This document shows positions 1-5,292 of a DNA stretch of 5,786 nt, piece by piece. A program made the position numbers and the translations under genes. The notes beneath the pieces are model-generated. The model worked only from the letters and a program-made list of their open reading frames with translations, was not told where the DNA came from and made no database searches. Each line of letters begins with the position of its first letter. The stretch's first letter is position 1. Source of the stretch: Actinomycetota bacterium (GTDB lineage Bacteria > Actinomycetota > Acidimicrobiia > Acidimicrobiales > Palsa-688); NCBI GenBank assembly GCA_023489205.1, contig JAMDDF010000102.1, positions 1 to 5,786 on the forward strand. The letters run 5' to 3'.

Positions 1-198
1 ACCGCCGTAGAGTTCTTCGAACTGGGTCCAGCTGGTCACGAGACGGGGCTTGAGGCCCTCTGGGTCAGAGGGGTCGTCCTCAGGGGACTTGGAGGTGAAG
101 CCGACGAAAGCGGCGATCGCTGTTGCGGCCGCGGTCAGGACTTTCTGGGCGGACGGGACCTCCTCAACATAAACACCTGGCGCTGCATAAGTGGGCAT
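1..198 (-). CDS. Contractile tail-sheath protein, N-terminal fragment (cut by window edge)
   Basis: Only the first 66 codons are present; the gene runs off the left edge. The start is the ATG at 198, preceded by an AGGGAG ribosome-binding site about six bases upstream. The protein opens MPTYAAPGVYVEEVPSAQKV and continues to an AAFVGFT segment near residues 29-35. PGVYVEE followed by a hydrophobic AAFVGFT is the characteristic N-terminus of phage and CIS sheath subunits, which polymerise around an inner tube and contract to drive it through a membrane. The complete protein would normally be several hundred residues. The DUF4280 tip protein upstream on the same strand supports a contractile machine. 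The sequence alone cannot separate a prophage tail from a CIS; absence of capsid or packaging genes nearby is only weak evidence for a CIS, because the rest of the cluster lies outside the window. Confidence 0.85.
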   Translation of the reverse strand, partial: MPTYAAPGVYVEEVPSAQKVLTAAATAIAAFVGFTSKSPEDDPSDPEGLKPRLVTSWTQFEELYGG

Positions 199-437
199 CG
201 GCTACTCCCTGTCGAGCTCGTTGCGTTGCGTCATCGCGGCGGCTGCCCCTTAGGGACGCCTCCGCAGGGCCAGTGGGTTGGCCTTACCGAAGAAGATAGA
301 ACACGGCGCGCGGTCGCGCGCTCGCGGAAAGAGTCCGAAGGCTCTTTTTCTTGGAGGCGGCGGCCCCAAAACGGACGAACGGGAAAACTGAGCAAGCGGT
401 CCCGATGCCAGCAGCTCGAAGCACCGGGCGATCGCGC
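199..437 (-). other. 239-bp intergenic region between spike-tip and sheath genes
   Basis: No convincing gene lies here. Reading the minus strand from the DUF4280 stop toward the sheath start, it contains a hairpin at 328-347, a GC-only hairpin at 306-321 followed by a T/C-rich stretch, a small GGCCA/TGGCC inverted repeat at 268-283, and finally the sheath ribosome-binding site. The arrangement fits termination or attenuation after the tip gene and separate initiation for the sheath operon. I could not identify a confident promoter. Confidence 0.5.
306..347 (-). terminator. Tandem hairpins, probable intrinsic terminator or attenuator
   Basis: Two inverted repeats lie back to back. At 328-347, AAAGAG pairs with CTCTTT around an inner CC/GG pair with a one-base bulge. 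On the plus strand this stem runs into a T tract (345-349), a classic terminator shape for that strand. On the minus strand it is followed by the 306-321 stem, a perfect 7-bp GCGCGCG/CGCGCGC repeat, and then a T/C-rich stretch (roughly 290-304). It may therefore end the lipoprotein-DUF4280 transcript before the sheath gene, and may also block antisense transcription from the left. Direction and strength are inferred from sequence shape only. Confidence 0.5.
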
Positions 438-827
438 TCAGTCGACCGCTGTCCTCACCGTCCCGCTGAAGGTCACCGACACGATCCCACCCCAGGCGCA
501 GTTGCAGATGGCGCCTTCGGTCACCGCCGGCGTTCCCCCGATCAGCGTTTTCGGGCTGGGAGGCTTCCAGGGACCGGCAGGGACAGGGACGCAAGGCATC
601 GGCGTAAGCACGCCCAGGGCCGCCGCAGTCGCAGAAGCGACCGTCGGGTTGGAAAGGCTGGTGCACATCCCGAATGGGGGGATATTGACCATCGGGACCA
701 CGTCTTCTATGGTCGCCACGGGCCGCCCCTCCACAAGGACGCGCCGGGTTGGCAGCACGTTGAGCGTGGAGGGGGCCATGCCAAATGAGCAGACCATCGA
801 TGCGGTTGAAACGTAGGGCGCTGGCAC
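438..827 (-). CDS. DUF4280 PAAR-like protein, spike tip of a contractile injection system
   Basis: This 129-residue protein begins at a GTG preceded by a strong AGGAGG ribosome-binding site with a 7-base spacer. It matches the DUF4280/PAAR-like pattern over nearly its whole length: an N-terminal MVCSFG (11-16) then APSTLNVLP, an ATIEDVVP segment (38-45), an IPPFGMC (49-55) and NP (60-61), a PMPCVP (76-81), a Trp (87), and a C-terminal CNCAWGG (108-114). Five cysteines (13, 55, 79, 108, 110) sit at the positions where the family keeps cysteines and may stabilise the fold or bind metal. DUF4280 proteins cap the VgrG-like spike of CIS and type VI machines, sharpening the tip or carrying effectors. 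No effector domain is fused here, so it is likely a plain tip. It lies 35 bp downstream of the lipoprotein gene and upstream of the sheath gene on the same strand. Confidence 0.88.
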   Translation of the reverse strand: MPAPYVSTASMVCSFGMAPSTLNVLPTRRVLVEGRPVATIEDVVPMVNIPPFGMCTSLSNPTVASATAAALGVLTPMPCVPVPAGPWKPPSPKTLIGGTPAVTEGAICNCAWGGIVSVTFSGTVRTAVD

Positions 828-862
828 CCGGGTCCCTCCTTTCCAGCTTCAGGTTATGCCGT

Positions 863-1453
863 CTAGAGCCCAGACCCTTTGGCCGAACGCTCCAAGGGGG
901 CCGTGGAGACGAGGACGCAAGCGACCTCGCGGTCCCTTCGCGACCCGGAGTCCCAACTCCTCGGCGAGGGATAGAGGTAGGTGTAGTAGAGCGAGCTCTC
1001 CTTGTACGCCGTGCCGACGTATGGCTGGAACTCGTCTAGGCACACAGCGTTGGCGTAGGCCTCGAGAGCCTGCGTGCCTGGGTAGTCCTCGACGAGCGAC
1101 CCCGCGAAACGCGGAGGCTTGGCAGGGCAGTGCGGCGCATTCTGGGGGACAGTCGTGCTGTAGGCCAGCACGCAGTACACCTCCTCGGTGTGGGCCTGGT
1201 CGCACGGCACCACTGTTACCCTGGCAACCTCAAGGTTTGGGTTCGCCTTCGGCGGGACCAGGCACTGTCGGGGCCGAAGGTCGAATACGGGCTCCGTCTC
1301 TTCTTTGGGCCTTGAATGCACGACCCCCTTGGAGGCCGCCCCCGCAGTGTGAGCGCCACAAGCAGACAGGACGCAGGAGGCGATGGTCAGACATGCGCCG
1401 AGGAACGCCGTCCGGCGGGGCCGGTGGGAGCGCGCCCGTCCCGCATTTTGCAC
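863..1453 (-). CDS. Septum-formation-domain lipoprotein
   Basis: With the GTG start at 1453 the protein has 196 residues. The N-terminus has arginines followed by a hydrophobic stretch and the lipobox LSAC, putting the lipidated cysteine at residue 32, so it should be exported and anchored in the membrane. The frame extends upstream to a TTG at 1534, but that would bury the signal peptide, so the GTG is preferred; its ribosome-binding site is weak and translation could be leaderless. The mature part resembles the Septum_form family (PF13845): FDLRPRQCLVPP, VTVVPCDQAHTEEVYCV, a GSL-x-YPG segment, a CLDEFQPYVG segment, and a terminal PSPRSW then REVACVL. Mature-domain cysteines probably form disulfides. 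The family is known mainly from actinobacteria, with no clear biochemical role. Its position just upstream of the CIS tip gene suggests co-transcription and perhaps an envelope role for the particle; that is inference. Confidence 0.82.
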   Translation of the reverse strand: MQNAGRARSHRPRRTAFLGACLTIASCVLSACGAHTAGAASKGVVHSRPKEETEPVFDLRPRQCLVPPKANPNLEVARVTVVPCDQAHTEEVYCVLAYSTTVPQNAPHCPAKPPRFAGSLVEDYPGTQALEAYANAVCLDEFQPYVGTAYKESSLYYTYLYPSPRSWDSGSRRDREVACVLVSTAPLERSAKGSGL

Positions 1454-1459
1454 GCCCCG

Positions 1460-1488
1460 ATATTGCCTGTTGGCCGGTCGGCCTGCAA
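1460..1488 (-). promoter_or_regulatory. Possible promoter for the lipoprotein-DUF4280 operon (leaderless layout)
   Basis: On the minus strand TTGCAG (1488-1483) and CAATAT (1465-1460) are separated by exactly 17 bp, and the -10-like box ends six bases before the preferred GTG start at 1453. Transcription would then begin at or next to the start codon, giving a leaderless mRNA, which is common in actinobacteria and would explain the missing ribosome-binding site. The boxes match consensus only partly, so this is tentative. Confidence 0.3.
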
Positions 1489-1618
1489 CGCGAGTTTCTG
1501 GATGATCACCAAGGGAACTGGCAGGCGTGCACAAGCCCGATCAGAGCAAGTATGTCATCGCAACCACCAGACCGCCGCGCCGCGGACGTTGTGAGCGCGG
1601 CCCGTGGAGGCGGCTGCG

Positions 1619-2428
1619 TCAGACGAGCTCCGGCTCGCGCGCGCCCTCACCCCCATGTGGAGGTGAGCTTGACAAACCCTGCTGGGCCAGCGCTGTGAAG
1701 TGCAACTCGTCGTGACGCACTTGGAGCCATCCAAGTTTTCGCAAGGCACTTATCACCCACCAGCCGTGGTCCACCTGATGAGGCTTGAACGAGAACTTCG
1801 CCGACGTCGGCGCGGCGTGGTGGTTCGAGTGGAGCCCTTCGCCCCACGCGAGGAGTGCGAGCCACTGGTTGTTGGTCGCTATGCCCGAATAGGGCCGCTT
1901 GCCCCACTTGTGGCCAATCGCGTTTATCGCTGCGTTGACGAGGAGGTAGCTGACGATGTGGACCGCCGCTGCCACAAGCGCCAGCTGCCAGCCGAGAGCA
2001 CCAACGAGGATGCCCAGCCCGACCAGCAAGCCGATAAAGCCGCGGTCAAAAAGCCGGCGGTCCCAGGCATCGACCTTGATGTCGCGGGTGTACTTCCGCA
2101 GGGTCTCTGGATCGTGGGCGGCGTTTCTATAAAGGCCGGCGTTCCACAGTTGGACCTTCCAGTAACCCTCCAGCACCGGCGAATGGGGGTCGCCCAGCAC
2201 GTCGGTGTAGGCATGGTGGCGGCGGTGAACGGCTGCCCATTCACGCGGCCTTATGCCCGTCGACAGCCATACGATGGCCCGGCAGGCGAATGCGAGCCCG
2301 GATTTCATGGTCACCGCACGGTGCGTCACGGTGCGGTGAAGGTACACCGTGGTAAGGAGGAGGGCGAGCTGGCTCGTGAGCAGGCCCACGAGTACGGCGA
2401 CCAGGACGTGGGGCATTGTACAAACCAT
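1619..2428 (-). CDS. Membrane fatty-acid (acyl-CoA type) desaturase
   Basis: This 269-residue integral membrane protein has the full signature of the di-iron acyl desaturase family: HRTVTH (31-36), HRRHH (68-72) and HSNHH (200-204), plus a further conserved histidine in NAIGHKWG (169-176). These histidines bind the two irons that insert a cis double bond into a fatty acyl chain, usually at delta-9, using oxygen and a reductase partner that is not in this window. Hydrophobic segments cover roughly residues 8-30, 43-58 and 132-168. It is slightly short compared with many family members. The ATG at 2428 lacks a ribosome-binding site; the ATG at 2416 (residue 5) is a real alternative because TATGGT lies seven bases ahead of it, suiting a leaderless transcript. 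The last ~15 residues (SSSPPHGGEGARE) come from a palindromic sequence and look appended. It is divergent from the carboxypeptidase gene; likely role is membrane fluidity adjustment. Confidence 0.94.
   Translation of the reverse strand: MVCTMPHVLVAVLVGLLTSQLALLLTTVYLHRTVTHRAVTMKSGLAFACRAIVWLSTGIRPREWAAVHRRHHAYTDVLGDPHSPVLEGYWKVQLWNAGLYRNAAHDPETLRKYTRDIKVDAWDRRLFDRGFIGLLVGLGILVGALGWQLALVAAAVHIVSYLLVNAAINAIGHKWGKRPYSGIATNNQWLALLAWGEGLHSNHHAAPTSAKFSFKPHQVDHGWWVISALRKLGWLQVRHDELHFTALAQQGLSSSPPHGGEGAREPELV
1646..1667. repeat. REP-like palindrome in the 3' end of the desaturase gene
   Basis: CTCACC (1646-1651) pairs with GGTGAG (1662-1667), with one mismatch and an inner CC/GG continuation around a short loop. 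It lies inside the desaturase reading frame and is translated as part of SPPHGGEG, a peptide type often produced when a dispersed palindromic repeat extends a gene. Whether it is repeated elsewhere in the genome cannot be seen here. It could also act as a transcript-end hairpin. Confidence 0.45.
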
Positions 2429-2531
2429 AGCCGACAGGTTCGCTTTGCAGCGTGCGAGCTTAGACAGCGACTAGTCAGTGCTGGTCGGAGCCGCCTTTTT
2501 CACCGCGACAGTCTCGCCTAGGGTTCTTCAT

Positions 2532-4097
2532 GTGCTGGGAGGGCAGCGGCCGGCACCCGCTGGGTTGCGGTCTTGGGTGCTGGCAATGGTCGTTGCCACC
2601 TCGGCATCGCCCTCGGTCCCCGGCGCTGCCCCTAGAGGGACCGCCGCCCCAGAGGCGGCAACCTTGGGGCCCGCCTCTATGGGGCCCGCCTCTATGGGGC
2701 CCGCCTCTATGGGGCCCGCCTCTATGGGGCCCGCCACCAAAGGCCCCGCGACCACGGTTCCTCGTACGACGGTGCCTCTTACGACGCTGGGCAGCGCCGG
2801 CGCCTTCGCATTGGAAGACGACCGGGCCCTTTGGGCGCAGCTCTCTCAGGCGACCTCGCCGGCAGTCCTCGGCCCCCTGACCGCCAAAGAAAGTTGCGCG
2901 GAGGTCGTACAAGGAGGGCGGGTCATCTTCGAGGACCACCCAGCCCTGCCAGTAGTCCCAGCTTCAAACATGAAGCTCCTGACGGCAGATGCCGTCCTAG
3001 CCAGGCTCGGCCCGGAACGCAGGTTCTATACAACGGTACTGGCCGCGTCGAGCCCGGTCGCAGGCGTGGTCCACGGTGACATCTACCTCCGCGGAGGCGG
3101 TGACCCCTTGCTGCGCCTCCCGAGCTACGCAGCGGGTTTCGCTCCTGGCGGAGGCGTATATACCGACTTCGCCGCGCTACCGCGTCTTTTGAGGGGCGCC
3201 GGGGTGAGGGAAGTCACCGGTTCGGTGATCGGGGACGCCACGCGCTACGACTCGCTCGCGACCGTACCGGGATGGCCCGCGCGCTACCAGGCACAAGGCG
3301 ATGTCGGGCCGCTCTCGGCCCTCGCCCTTGACGACGGCTTCGCACTGGCTGGAACGCCGGTACCCGAAGACAGCCCACCGGCCGTCCAGGCAGCCGGCGT
3401 CCTCACGGACATGCTCCGCCAGGCGGGGATCGAGGTCGGCGGCGTGCCCGGCCAGGGGAGCGCTCCGCCCGGGGCCAAGTCAATCGCGACCCTGGTGTCG
3501 CCGCCGCTTCGCTCCGAACTGGGAGAGATCCTGCGCGAGAGCGACAACACGGCGATGGAGCTGCTCACCAAGGAGCTCGGCCTCGCCCAGTACGGAAGTG
3601 GCTCGACGGCAGCTGGTACGAGGGCCGTGAGACAGGACTTGGCCTCGGAAGGCCTTCCCCTGACAGGTTTCGTCAATGCCGATGGGAGCGGCCTTTCATA
3701 TCGCGACCGGGTCACCTGCGCGCTCTTGGTGGCAGTGCTCGAGCGCTCGGGTCCGGACGGGCTGTTGGTGCGAGACCTGCCGGTAGCGGGGAGCTCCGGC
3801 ACCCTCGCTCAGCAAATGGTGGGTACCCCAGCCGCCGGGCGCGTCCGGGCCAAGACGGGGAACCTGGACGGGGTTGTCGCCCTCTCGGGCTGGGCCTATC
3901 CAGAAGGCGCCGGCGCACATGGCGACCCTGCGCTCCATCTGCCCCTCGCCTTCGCTGTCGTGCTAAACGGGCTCTCTTTGTCCTTGCCCGACCCTTTCGC
4001 CTTGACGTTCAAGGTCGCGGAGGACCTGGCGGCGTTCCCACCAGCAAACCCAGCGGCGAACCCACCCGCCAGGGCACCTTCGCAGTCTCGGGCATAG
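2532..4097 (+). CDS. dacB: D-Ala-D-Ala carboxypeptidase/endopeptidase, PBP4/DacB type (peptidase S13)
   Basis: This exported penicillin-binding protein trims or cleaves peptidoglycan peptides. All three active-site motifs are present (numbering from the GTG at 2532): SNMK (145-148, catalytic serine and lysine), SDN (337-339) and KTG (441-443). The stretch GDIYLRGGGDPLL before the inserted domains is also typical of the family. Starting at 2532 gives an arginine-containing n-region and the hydrophobic core WVLAMVVATSA, a good signal peptide, with AGGG eight to nine bases upstream. The frame is open back to a GTG at 2478, which has no ribosome-binding site but remains possible. Between the signal peptide and the catalytic domain is a low-complexity linker with four perfect GPASM pentapeptides followed by a Thr/Pro-rich stretch. 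The C-terminus is a Pro/Ala/Asn-rich tail. The gene is the first of a plus-strand series and is divergent from the desaturase (2429-2477 separates the outermost starts). Confidence 0.93.
   Translation: MLGGQRPAPAGLRSWVLAMVVATSASPSVPGAAPRGTAAPEAATLGPASMGPASMGPASMGPASMGPATKGPATTVPRTTVPLTTLGSAGAFALEDDRALWAQLSQATSPAVLGPLTAKESCAEVVQGGRVIFEDHPALPVVPASNMKLLTADAVLARLGPERRFYTTVLAASSPVAGVVHGDIYLRGGGDPLLRLPSYAAGFAPGGGVYTDFAALPRLLRGAGVREVTGSVIGDATRYDSLATVPGWPARYQAQGDVGPLSALALDDGFALAGTPVPEDSPPAVQAAGVLTDMLRQAGIEVGGVPGQGSAPPGAKSIATLVSPPLRSELGEILRESDNTAMELLTKELGLAQYGSGSTAAGTRAVRQDLASEGLPLTGFVNADGSGLSYRDRVTCALLVAVLERSGPDGLLVRDLPVAGSSGTLAQQMVGTPAAGRVRAKTGNLDGVVALSGWAYPEGAGAHGDPALHLPLAFAVVLNGLSLSLPDPFALTFKVAEDLAAFPPANPAANPPARAPSQSRA
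2647..2684. repeat. Inverted repeat abutting the tandem array
   Basis: AGAGGCGG (2651-2658) is the exact reverse complement of CCGCCTCT (2671-2678), and CCCC (2647-2650) can extend the stem with GGGG (2681-2684) past a two-base bulge. The right arm lies inside the first tandem unit, and every other perfect unit contains the same CCGCCTCT. A single left arm can therefore pair with any of four copies, which would favour polymerase slippage. Confidence 0.7.
2666..2755 (+). repeat. 15-bp in-frame tandem repeat (minisatellite) in the carboxypeptidase gene
   Basis: GGGGCCCGCCTCTAT occurs four times without a mismatch (2666-2725), followed by two degenerate copies (2726-2740 and 2741-2755). Because the unit is a multiple of three it adds five residues per copy: GPASM four times, then GPATK and GPATT. 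Copy-number change would lengthen or shorten the linker without a frameshift. Perfect identity at the DNA level, including synonymous positions, suggests recent expansion or ongoing homogenisation. Confidence 0.95.
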
Positions 4098-4112
4098 TGA
4101 ATCCCCCGAGCA

Positions 4113-4607
4113 GTGCCGCCAGCACGTTCTCCCACTAGTGTGCGCGATCTGGCAGGACCGGTTAGCTTCTATGAGATGCCAGCTCGAACCCCCGCGGGTG
4201 GCGAACGGGCCAAGGCCGGGCCCTCTGAGCTGTTGGACTACGTCCTCGCCTACGCGAAGCAGGAGACCCTCGACCCAGTCGTACGCCAGGCTAAGGCCCT
4301 CGGCAAGGGCATTGCCGGCGCCGCGCTCCTCTCGATCGGGACCGTTCTTCTCGCCGTCGGCTTCCTCCGCGCCCTGCAGGCGCAGTTCGGCAGCACCTCT
4401 GCGACCACTACCAGCAGCGCGGGAAACGCGCTGCGAGCACACGCCCTAGCACCCCTGCTCAGGGCGAGCGCCCCATCGAACCCCTACGGGAGCGGCCACC
4501 CGCTCTCTGGTAACTGGTCCTGGGTCCCTTACATGGGCGGCGTGCTCTTTTGCGTCCTGGTGGCCGTTTTCTGCGTGACGAGGATCCTGCGAGGAGCTAG
4601 GCGGTGA
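4113..4607 (+). CDS. Holin-X-like two-transmembrane protein
   Basis: With the GTG at 4113 this is a 164-residue membrane protein. An amphipathic helix (SELLDYVLAYAKQET, about 38-52) leads through DPVVRQAKALGKG into a first membrane segment (about 66-86). After a Ser/Thr/Ala-rich loop, GNWSWVPYMGG opens a second segment (about 136-158) ending in a basic tail RGARR. This resembles the proteins annotated as phage holin family / actinobacterial Holin-X (PF07332), although in cellular contexts such proteins are usually not lysis holins. The start is uncertain: none of GTG 4113, GTG 4140 or ATG 4176 has a good ribosome-binding site, and ATG 4176 fits the expected protein start well. It follows the carboxypeptidase stop by 15 bp and overlaps the next gene by 4 bp, so the genes are probably one operon. 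Its actual function is unknown; an envelope role fits the neighbours. Confidence 0.75.
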   Translation: MPPARSPTSVRDLAGPVSFYEMPARTPAGGERAKAGPSELLDYVLAYAKQETLDPVVRQAKALGKGIAGAALLSIGTVLLAVGFLRALQAQFGSTSATTTSSAGNALRAHALAPLLRASAPSNPYGSGHPLSGNWSWVPYMGGVLFCVLVAVFCVTRILRGARR

Positions 4608-4858
4608 AGGCAGCACACAGCGTGTCAGGCAATGGCCGTCCCATCGGCAGCGGGCCGGACGGGCGGATAACCGCTGACGACATCCGGACGAAAGCACAGG
4701 AACTAGTGGCCGGCGTCGAAGGCCAGGTCCGCTCCAAGATGCCCTTGGTCGCCTACGCAGCGACGGGAGCGGCGGTTGCCGTGATCGTGGCCGCGTTCCT
4801 CCTTGGCAGGAGGAGCGGGCGGCGGCGTTCCACCTTTGTCGAGATTCGCCGGATGTAG
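4604..4858 (+). CDS. Small single-pass membrane protein, 84 aa, unknown function
   Basis: The GTG start overlaps the preceding stop in a GTGA arrangement, and a strong GAGGAG ribosome-binding site lies seven bases upstream inside the preceding gene, so translation is probably coupled. The protein has a flexible Gly/Ser-rich N-terminus, a helical region (ITADDIRTKAQELVAGVEGQ, about 22-41), one membrane segment (about 47-67, rich in Ala and Val), and a very basic tail starting GRRSGRRR, which by the positive-inside rule should be cytoplasmic. I do not recognise a named family. Its tight linkage to the holin-like gene suggests that the two membrane proteins work together. Confidence 0.75.
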   Translation: MKAAHSVSGNGRPIGSGPDGRITADDIRTKAQELVAGVEGQVRSKMPLVAYAATGAAVAVIVAAFLLGRRSGRRRSTFVEIRRM

Positions 4859-4877
4859 CTGGCCCGGTACAGGCGGC

Positions 4878-5111
4878 ATGGACAAGATTTTCTCCTACCT
4901 CGTGCGGCGGGGGTTCCGCCAGGGCCTGCTCGGAGGCGACGCGAAGTGGCTCGCCTTCGGTGCAGCGGCGCTTCTAGCTAGGTCCGCCGTGAAAGCCTTC
5001 AGGAAGAAGCCCGACGTAGTTTTCGCCGAGAAGCTCCGCGCAGGCGAGCGGCTGGTGATCAGCCACGTGCGCCAAAATGGGCGGAATGAAAATCCTGCTC
5101 CGCAACCCTAA
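4878..5111 (+). CDS. Small conserved-looking protein, 77 aa, unknown function
   Basis: The reading frame opens further upstream at 4803, but that part overlaps the preceding gene and is Gly/Pro-rich, so the ATG at 4878 (opening MDKIFSYLVRRGFRQGLLGG) is preferred, with a weak AGGCGG just upstream. The protein is basic, with a moderately hydrophobic segment (WLAFGAAALLARSAVKAF, about 24-41) that could be a short membrane or amphipathic helix, followed by a hydrophilic C-terminal part containing FAEKLRAGERLVISHV. I do not recognise a family. Its 3' end overlaps the start of the sulfur-carrier gene by 35 bp, which implies coupled translation and shared transcription. Confidence 0.72.
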   Translation: MDKIFSYLVRRGFRQGLLGGDAKWLAFGAAALLARSAVKAFRKKPDVVFAEKLRAGERLVISHVRQNGRNENPAPQP

Positions 5112-5292
5112 GCGCGAGCTCGAAGTCGCCGGGCCGCTCCGCGTGCAGGCTCTGCTCGCGGAGCTCGACTTGAAGCGCGAGGCGGTGCTCGTGATCGTGG
5201 ACGGCACCCTGGTTACAGGTGACACGGTCGTCGCCCACAGCTCCGAAGTCGAGATCCGCCCCGTCGTTTCTGGCGGAGCGGTAGCGCAGTGA
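5077..5292 (+). CDS. ttuB: ThiS/MoaD/TtuB-like ubiquitin-fold sulfur carrier
   Basis: The 71-residue protein (68 if the ATG at 5086 is used) has the layout of a beta-grasp sulfur carrier: an initial strand MKILLRN, a second strand RELEV, a helix around VQALLAELDL, then VLVIVDGTLVTGDTVV, and a final strand VEIRPVVSGG. In the family the C-terminal Gly-Gly is adenylated and converted to a thiocarboxylate that donates sulfur. The next gene is a TtuA-like tRNA thiolase, so the most likely role is TtuB, the donor for 2-thiolation of tRNA. Unusually, Gly66-Gly67 is followed by Ala-Val-Ala-Gln before the stop, so processing would be needed to expose the glycine. The gene overlaps the one before it, and its stop overlaps the ttuA start (GTGA). 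Neither candidate start has a good ribosome-binding site. ThiS or MoaD function cannot be excluded, but context favours TtuB. Confidence 0.83.
   Translation: MGGMKILLRNPKRELEVAGPLRVQALLAELDLKREAVLVIVDGTLVTGDTVVAHSSEVEIRPVVSGGAVAQ

Noticed and set aside
250..666. 138-codon minus-strand open frame overlapping the DUF4280 gene
   Set aside because: It is out of frame with the well-supported DUF4280 protein, Arg/Pro/Gly-rich and without recognisable domains.
856..1698. 280-codon plus-strand open frame
   Set aside because: It lies antisense to the lipoprotein gene, which has a clear lipobox and domain. The translation is Arg/Pro-rich with no recognisable family, as expected of a high-GC shadow frame.
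2429..2477. Divergent promoter pair between desaturase and carboxypeptidase
   Set aside because: Only partial boxes were found (for example TTGCAG at 2445-2450 without a good partner, and a TATGGT possibly serving a leaderless desaturase start). Not strong enough to annotate as a feature.
1700..2521. 273-codon plus-strand open frame
   Set aside because: It is antisense to the desaturase, which carries all three histidine boxes. The plus-strand translation has no motifs and runs through the divergent intergenic region.
2666..2755. CRISPR array
   Set aside because: The units are contiguous 15-bp copies with no spacers, in frame inside a coding sequence.
4113..4607. True phage lysis holin belonging to a prophage with the CIS genes
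   Set aside because: It sits on the opposite strand, over 3 kb away, in a run of cellular genes (carboxypeptidase, sulfur carrier, tRNA thiolase), with no endolysin next to it.
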